Shown here: piece after piece, positions 59,257 through 64,000 of the stretch | Numbering within the stretch: the stretch's first letter is position 1 | How the letters are laid out: each line of letters begins with the position of its first letter | Assembly (NCBI RefSeq): GCF_023715485.1 | Contig: NZ_JAMBOF010000017.1 | Span: 1 to 64,000, forward strand | Direction: 5' to 3' | DNA from: Mesobacillus subterraneus | Lineage (GTDB): Bacteria > Bacillota > Bacilli > Bacillales > Cytobacillaceae | Length of the DNA: 64,000 bases | Notes under the pieces: model-generated | Told to the model about the DNA's origin: nothing | Seen by the model: the letters and a program-made list of their open reading frames with translations, nothing else | Databases searched by the model: none | Made by a program: the position numbers and the translations under genes

Positions 59257-60522
59257 TTACTGTTCATCCGTTAACCGTTCTAACAATTCACGGAATTCTT
59301 CATTGCCAGGTTCTTTTTCAACTAACTTACTAAAAATTTCGGCGGCCTCGGTCATTTTTCCTTCTTCAATTAAAAAATATCCGTAATCTGTTAAAAATTC
59401 TTTGTTGTCTTTAAAGAAAGTATATGCTAGGTAGTATTTGTTTAATGCCTGTGAAAAATCTTCAATGTGCTGGAATGCAACGGCCTCATCCCAGAGAAGC
59501 TGCGGTTCCTCTTCCTCTTCGTTCAGGTCTGCTTCGCGGATCAGGTCAAGCACATCTTCATAGCGTTCCTGCTTAATCAAAAGCTTATTCAGGACAAGTA
59601 CCCCCTCTGTGAACCCCGGATCAAGCGCAATGGATTCGCGGAGCAGCTTTTCTGCAGCTTCTTCATCTGGTAGTTTAAGCGCTAATTTCCCGCCATAGAA
59701 GTATAAGTCTTTATTGAACTCATCCTGTTCAATTCCCAGCTTTACAGTTTCAAATGCATCTGTAACCATTTCTTCCCGTTCATAGGCTTTTGCAAGATAT
59801 AAATAAAGCGAATGGTATTCTGGGTCAAGCGCTTTAAGCTCTTCAAACTTTTCGATTGCAGTTTGGTTATAGCCGGCTTGGAGGGCGGTAAAGGCAAAGC
59901 CGAACAGAGTATTTATTTCCAATTTTTGTTCAATGGCCTTTTCATAAAAATGGAGCGCTTCTTCGAACGATCCTCCAGCACTTAACGTTTCCGCCATCCG
60001 TTGGTTGATATTCACACCGCCGATTTCTTCGTGCGATTTGAGGACAGTTTCATAATACTGGATTGCTTCTGCTAGTTTTCCCTGATGCGCAAAGAGTTCT
60101 CCAAGTGCAAAGTCTATAACTGGCTCCTCTGGCAGCAGCCTTTTCGCCTCAAGAAGCTTTTTTTCACTTACCTCAAACAAACCTTCCATCTGGTAAAGAT
60201 CTGCAAGAAGCAGCAAAGCCTGTGGAAATGCAGGGTCGTCTTCACTCACCTTCTCAAGTGAAAGCATGGCTTCTTCCTCCTTGCCAAGCTCGATTCGGGT
60301 TTCTGCCAGCAATACGTGCAATTCACCTTCATCCGGGTAATTTGTTAGCAGACTTTCGAGCAATGCTTCCGTCTCTTCCATGAACCCAAAGCGGAACAAC
60401 TCTTCAGAAAGCAGGAATTTTTCTTCATCACTGCCGTTAGCCAAGATTTCTTGATAAGCAGCCAATGCCTTCTCAAGCTGTCCATTTTCAATTAAAGCCG
60501 TTATTTCATTTACTCCAATCAT
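59257..60522 (-). CDS. ypiA: TPR-repeat protein YpiA
   Basis: About 421 residues of tandem tetratricopeptide repeats (for example ALAAYQEILANGSDEEKF, AEAIQYYETVLKSHEE, EALHFYEKAIEQKLE, AAEIFSKLVEKEPGNEEF), strongly acidic and without membrane segments. TPR scaffolds mediate protein-protein contacts; the partner is unknown. AGGATG lies about 9 nt before the ATG at 60522, three codons into the frame. It lies upstream of ypiB and downstream of the amidohydrolase-like gene and aroA. Confidence 0.9.
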   Translation of the reverse strand: MIGVNEITALIENGQLEKALAAYQEILANGSDEEKFLLSEELFRFGFMEETEALLESLLTNYPDEGELHVLLAETRIELGKEEEAMLSLEKVSEDDPAFPQALLLLADLYQMEGLFEVSEKKLLEAKRLLPEEPVIDFALGELFAHQGKLAEAIQYYETVLKSHEEIGGVNINQRMAETLSAGGSFEEALHFYEKAIEQKLEINTLFGFAFTALQAGYNQTAIEKFEELKALDPEYHSLYLYLAKAYEREEMVTDAFETVKLGIEQDEFNKDLYFYGGKLALKLPDEEAAEKLLRESIALDPGFTEGVLVLNKLLIKQERYEDVLDLIREADLNEEEEEPQLLWDEAVAFQHIEDFSQALNKYYLAYTFFKDNKEFLTDYGYFLIEEGKMTEAAEIFSKLVEKEPGNEEFRELLERLTDEQ

Positions 60523-60576
60523 CCATATCATCCTATCTCTATAATTACGACTTCCCTAACTAATACGGAAGTCTAA

Positions 60577-61482
60577 TCAATAATTATCTGTGAAAAATCC
60601 AGGTGTCTTAATTATAACATTCTCTCCCTTTCCGGGACGATAATAAACCTCACTTCCTGCTCGGATGACCCTGCCTTTGTCGACTGTGACAGCAAGATTT
60701 TTTGCATGAAAGTACAGCCCGTATTCATCTCTATGTTCCGTTTCTGGATTTTTATAGTATAAATTATAGCTGAGCTCTCCTCCGCTGTGTAAATTCGATT
60801 TATTGGGAAAAATACCGGTTTTCTTTAAAACGAATCTTGTAATCGGGCCTGCATCAGTTAAATCTTCATGAACAGCAGGAACCTTCTCTTTTTTCATCAA
60901 TTCAGTCCATGCATTAAGCTGTAGTTGTTTTGCCTTTTTGCTCTTATTTTCTGGAAGGACCGGAATGATTGGGCTGTTATATGGAAACAGCGCTTCCTTT
61001 ACCCATCCCCACGGTATGTTGACCAATTCTTTCATATCCTTGATTTCCAAAAAAATAGCAGGAATCTTCGCCCGCTTGCATTTTCTTATAAATCCAGGGT
61101 TCAGCAGGCGAGAGGGAATGCTTACTCCAATTACATAATCGATCGGACAATCTATCAGGTCACTTTTGAGTTGCCTGAGTTTAGAATCCAGTTCCCGCTC
61201 AAACTGGACTTTGACTGTCGTTAACACGATCGTGCTTCCTCTCATGATGAAGTTTTTTAGGTAATGATCTTTTCTCTCTTGGAACGATCCCGTTAATGGG
61301 AGATTAGGATCAAAGAGGACATGAGTAGGGGTCATAATATAAGCACTTGCATCCATACGCATATGGTTATGCATATTGAAGGAAGGTCTCGAAGCGAGAA
61401 TCTTTTGACCTTCAACCAGCATACTCGTTTCAGTCGAGGCTTGTCCCTTAAGAAGATGGACATTTTCTATAATGTATGTCAT
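60577..61482 (-). CDS. Amidohydrolase-like protein without metal-binding motif
   Basis: 301 residues. The N-terminal beta-sandwich looks like an amidohydrolase (YIIENVHLLKGQASTETSMLVEGQKILASRP). The position expected to read PGFID-x-H-x-H instead reads TPTHVLFDPNLPL. Later barrel strands are present (GSTIVLTTVKV, DYVIGVSIPSR, IPAIFLEIKDMKEL), and the C-terminal strands return to the sandwich (AVTVDKGRVIRAGSEVYY). It is probably a catalytically degenerate relative. It is inserted between aroA and ypiA compared with B. subtilis. Function unknown. Confidence 0.6.
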   Translation of the reverse strand: MTYIIENVHLLKGQASTETSMLVEGQKILASRPSFNMHNHMRMDASAYIMTPTHVLFDPNLPLTGSFQERKDHYLKNFIMRGSTIVLTTVKVQFERELDSKLRQLKSDLIDCPIDYVIGVSIPSRLLNPGFIRKCKRAKIPAIFLEIKDMKELVNIPWGWVKEALFPYNSPIIPVLPENKSKKAKQLQLNAWTELMKKEKVPAVHEDLTDAGPITRFVLKKTGIFPNKSNLHSGGELSYNLYYKNPETEHRDEYGLYFHAKNLAVTVDKGRVIRAGSEVYYRPGKGENVIIKTPGFFTDNY

Positions 61483-61499
61483 AAAACCACTCCTTTATC

Positions 61500-61823
61500 G
61501 GTCTTATGACAGACTATGCAGCAATATTTAGATTATAACGTTCAGTTGGGTACTTTTTGAAAAGATCGAACCTTATTTAAATGTCAGCATAATCATAAGG
61601 TCTTTTAGACTAACTGCTCAGCTAACTGAAACAACGAGAAATAAAAAAAGAAAAAATATGCAACTTAGTTAAATCGGGGTCCTTATTAATGCATGCAGGC
61701 CCTCCCTGGTTGCTGGAAAGGCCTACAATTTTTTTTGAATGAAAGTGATATTTGCCTCGAACCTTTCTTTATGTTTGCAGCCAGGTTGATTGCCTGAGTT
61801 TTTCATTTAATCGAGCATATAAG
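61500..61823. other. Intergenic region between aroA and the amidohydrolase-like gene
   Basis: It holds a plus-strand hairpin-like AGGCC...GGCCT with an 8-T run (about 61694-61735) that has no plus-strand gene before it. The pairing is too weak to call a terminator firmly. No coding frame was found. Confidence 0.35.
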
Positions 61824-63110
61824 CTAAATCAAAGAGTACAAGTCTCCAAAAAATCCAGGATATGAGACTGAAACCGAATCACTTTGCTCAAGTGTTACAT
61901 CATCACTGCAGAGCAGTGCTGCAATTGACAGCATCATCCCGATCCGGTGGTCGCCGTGAGCTGACACGGTTCCTCCCTTAAGATTTGTCTTGCCATCAAT
62001 AATCATTCCGTCTTCCGTTGCCTCTATTTTCGCGCCAAGTTTGCTTAACTCATTTACAACGGTATCAATCCGGTTTGTTTCTTTCACCTTCAGCTCAGCA
62101 GCATCCTTTATGATTGTTCTGCCATTGGCCTGGGTTGCGAGCAGCGCTATGACAGGTATTTCATCAATCAGCCTTGGGATCAACTCACCTTCGACCGTTG
62201 TACCCTGGAGTTCGGAATATGTTACCCGGATATCTCCTGCGGGTTCTGAAGCTCCATTTTCATATGGTTCAATTGTAATGTCTGCTCCCATAGCTTTAAG
62301 GACATCGATGATTCCGGTCCGCGTTGGATTCAAGCCGACATTTTTCAGTAAAATCTCACTCTCAGGGATTATTGCGCCTGCTGCAAGGAAAAATGCAGCC
62401 GAGGAGATATCCCCCGGCACTACTATGTTAGCGGCGACAAGGTTTTGGCCCCCGTTAACAACGACCTTATCACCAGTCCGTTCAATACTTCCCCCAAATT
62501 GAATAATCATGCGTTCCGTATGGTCTCTTGTTTTTACGGGTTCGACGACGGTCGTCGTTCCTTCAGCCTGCATCCCAGCCAGCAAGATCGCTGATTTCAC
62601 CTGGGCGCTCGCGACTGGCAGTTCATATGTAATACCCTTCAATTTTTGGCCTTTGACAGTAAGAGGAGTAAACTCACCTTTATTCCTTCCGGAAATATCG
62701 GCTCCCATTTCGGATAGCGGGATCGTCACCCTAGTCATTGGTCTTTTCGCAATCGATTCATCACCTTCCAGGCTTGATTCGAATGGTAGGCCTGAAAGGA
62801 TTCCAAGCATCAGTCGAATCGTTGTCCCTGAGTTCCCAACATAAAGAGTTTTTTCCGGTTTCTTCAAACCGCCCAACCCTTTTCCCACTATGATTACTTC
62901 GCTTCCGTTCTGATTTATTTCAGCCCCCAGGCTGCGAAAACAGGAAATGGAGCTCAAACAATCCTCACCTGGAAGAAAATTTTGAACATGTGTAATTCCA
63001 TCGGCAATCGAACCGAACATGACAGCCCGGTGGGAAATGGATTTATCTCCAGGGACAGTGATTTCACCCTTTAGTTTAGTTGTACTCGTAATAAGCCTTT
63101 TAACTGACAT
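61824..63110 (-). CDS. aroA: 3-phosphoshikimate 1-carboxyvinyltransferase (EPSP synthase)
   Basis: 428 residues, two inside-out alpha/beta domains. The N terminus has [18 protein letters not shown]. The PEP-site motif is [28 protein letters not shown] follows, with EIPVIALLA and DHRIGMMLS in the second domain. It makes EPSP in the shikimate pathway and follows tyrA by 17 nt. The gene is called aroE in B. subtilis nomenclature. The active-site loop is NSGTTIRL with Thr/Ile at 97-98-type positions, the class II-like bacterial pattern by general appearance only. Confidence 0.96.
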   Translation of the reverse strand: MSVKRLITSTTKLKGEITVPGDKSISHRAVMFGSIADGITHVQNFLPGEDCLSSISCFRSLGAEINQNGSEVIIVGKGLGGLKKPEKTLYVGNSGTTIRLMLGILSGLPFESSLEGDESIAKRPMTRVTIPLSEMGADISGRNKGEFTPLTVKGQKLKGITYELPVASAQVKSAILLAGMQAEGTTTVVEPVKTRDHTERMIIQFGGSIERTGDKVVVNGGQNLVAANIVVPGDISSAAFFLAAGAIIPESEILLKNVGLNPTRTGIIDVLKAMGADITIEPYENGASEPAGDIRVTYSELQGTTVEGELIPRLIDEIPVIALLATQANGRTIIKDAAELKVKETNRIDTVVNELSKLGAKIEATEDGMIIDGKTNLKGGTVSAHGDHRIGMMLSIAALLCSDDVTLEQSDSVSVSYPGFFGDLYSLI

Positions 63111-63127
63111 ACTTCTGCTCCTTCAGT

Positions 63128-64000
63128 TTACTCTCCAACAGACGTACCATAGTCCGTTTGTTTTCGGATACATTGTTCTGCCCGGGCGCGGTCTTCAGGC
63201 GTCTGAAAGCTGATCACAAGCACGCCATAAATATCTTCGCGTGTCTCAAGAATCCGAATGTTCGTTATGCTGATCCTTTCATCTGCCAGATATCCAGTGA
63301 TTTCTGAAATGACCCCAGGATAATCCGGAACATCAACGAATAAGTCATAAAAACTGGGAATTGCGCCTTTATCGCTCGATGGAAGGCCATCCCTGAATTT
63401 TTTTGCCGAATTGAAAAACTCATATATATCGTCGTCATTTCCAACATTCAGCATTTCTTTGACACGGTCCATTTCATCCTGCCAGTCGTCCAGCAGCGAA
63501 ATGAGTACCTTCCGGTTCTGGAGCAATATATCTCTCCACATCTTCGGATTACTTGATGCGATCCTGGTAATATCCCTGAAGCCGCCTGCGGCCAAACGAG
63601 TTACGAGGGAATTCCCCTCCTCTGCTTTGGCCGCCTGGTGGACAAGTGACGCAGCAATAATGTGCGGAAAGTGGCTGACTACCCCTGTAAGATAATCGTG
63701 CTCACCTCCGGATACATTAAGGAATTTAGCCTTTGTGCCTGAAAGCCATTTTTCCAAAACTATCAGTTTATCTTTCTCGACACCATGTGCCGGTGTCAGG
63801 AGATAAAATGCATTTTCAAAGAGGAATTTCTTTGCAGCCGCTATGCCGCTTTTATGCGAGCCTGCCATGGGATGACCTCCAATAAAGGTAATACCCTTCT
63901 CAGTCAGGCAGGATGCTTTTTCTGTAATAAAACCTTTGGTGCTTCCGGTATCCGTTACAATGACGTCATTTTTCAGTGGGGTTTCCGCTAACCTCTCTAG
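63128..64000 (-). CDS. tyrA: Prephenate dehydrogenase, 5' part beyond the window
   Basis: The frame stays open to the right edge, so the N-terminal NAD-binding portion and start are missing. The visible part begins inside the Rossmann domain with VTDTGSTKGFI and FIGGHPMAGSHKSG, the catalytic His-containing signature. The helical dimerisation domain follows, and a C-terminal ACT domain (VPDYPGVISEITGYLADERIS) likely gives feedback control by tyrosine. It oxidatively decarboxylates prephenate to 4-hydroxyphenylpyruvate. About 291 residues are present of an expected 365-370. Starting at the internal Met (63868) would be wrong. Confidence 0.95.
   Translation of the reverse strand, partial: LERLAETPLKNDVIVTDTGSTKGFITEKASCLTEKGITFIGGHPMAGSHKSGIAAAKKFLFENAFYLLTPAHGVEKDKLIVLEKWLSGTKAKFLNVSGGEHDYLTGVVSHFPHIIAASLVHQAAKAEEGNSLVTRLAAGGFRDITRIASSNPKMWRDILLQNRKVLISLLDDWQDEMDRVKEMLNVGNDDDIYEFFNSAKKFRDGLPSSDKGAIPSFYDLFVDVPDYPGVISEITGYLADERISITNIRILETREDIYGVLVISFQTPEDRARAEQCIRKQTDYGTSVGE

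Noticed and set aside
61694-61735. Plus-strand terminator in the aroA/amidohydrolase-like gap
   Set aside because: The stem is short and interrupted, relying on the self-complementary GGCC, and no plus-strand gene precedes it.
1-64000. tRNA genes, prophage genes or complete insertion sequences
   Set aside because: No cloverleaf-like tRNA, integrase, transposase or phage structural gene was recognised on either strand.

Overview
The window is chromosomal DNA from a member of the Bacillaceae, probably a Mesobacillus- or Neobacillus-like soil bacillus. This rests on gene content and order. From about 15.9 kb to the right end the order follows the Bacillus subtilis ypsC-rnpB-gpsB-ypsA ... yprBA-yppGFEDC-recU-ponA-nth-dnaD-asnS-aspB-ypmBA-dinG-panBCD-birA-cca-bshAB-mgsA-dapB-ypjDCBA-qcrABC-ypiFBA-aroE-tyrA backbone. 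Spore genes (cotD, sspM, yppG, ypjB), bacillithiol genes and menaquinol:cytochrome c reductase support an endospore-forming, respiring Firmicute. The genus is an inference.

Layout. 1-0.8 kb: tandem hairpin repeats and sparse sequence. 0.8-3.7 kb: type III polyketide synthase and methyltransferase pair (bpsA-bpsB), an SDR dehydrogenase and a tiny zinc-ribbon protein. 4.0-6.4 kb: ba3-type cytochrome c oxidase operon (subunits IIa, II, I). 6.5-9.0 kb: EamA transporter and M32 carboxypeptidase. 9.1-15.5 kb: a nitric-oxide/low-oxygen cluster with a quinol-dependent NO reductase, a Crp/Fnr-type regulator, three DUF2249 proteins, a heme-copper-oxidase-like membrane protein, a DUF59 assembly factor and a zinc-ribbon protein. 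15.5-23.4 kb: housekeeping genes including RNase P RNA and the MrfAB helicase/exonuclease pair. 23.6-25.8 kb: a second Crp/Fnr paralogue and a short hybrid-cluster protein (hcp). 26-31 kb: small heat-shock protein and sporulation-associated ypp genes, with several dispersed repeats. 31-64 kb: cell-wall, DNA-repair, translation, pantothenate, bacillithiol, lysine, bc complex and aromatic amino-acid genes. tyrA is cut by the right edge.

How it fits together. The most distinctive signal is a set of CRP/FNR-type palindromes (TGTGA-N6-TCACA/T and close variants) before the ba3 oxidase, a DUF2249 gene, the NO reductase/regulator pair, the DUF2249-HCO-like operon and hcp. Two regulators with a CRP-like R-E-T-V-S-R recognition helix, neither carrying an evident FNR iron-sulfur cysteine cluster, are encoded among these targets. 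This suggests a locally encoded nitrosative-stress or microaerobic regulon. Other points of interest are a one-mismatch LexA box before mrfA, degenerate metallo-beta-lactamase-like and amidohydrolase-like proteins inserted into conserved operon borders, and at least three families of dispersed intergenic repeats, one a 185-bp element with GGCTCTGTTAAA inverted ends.

All calls come from reading the sequence and from family knowledge; no database search was run.
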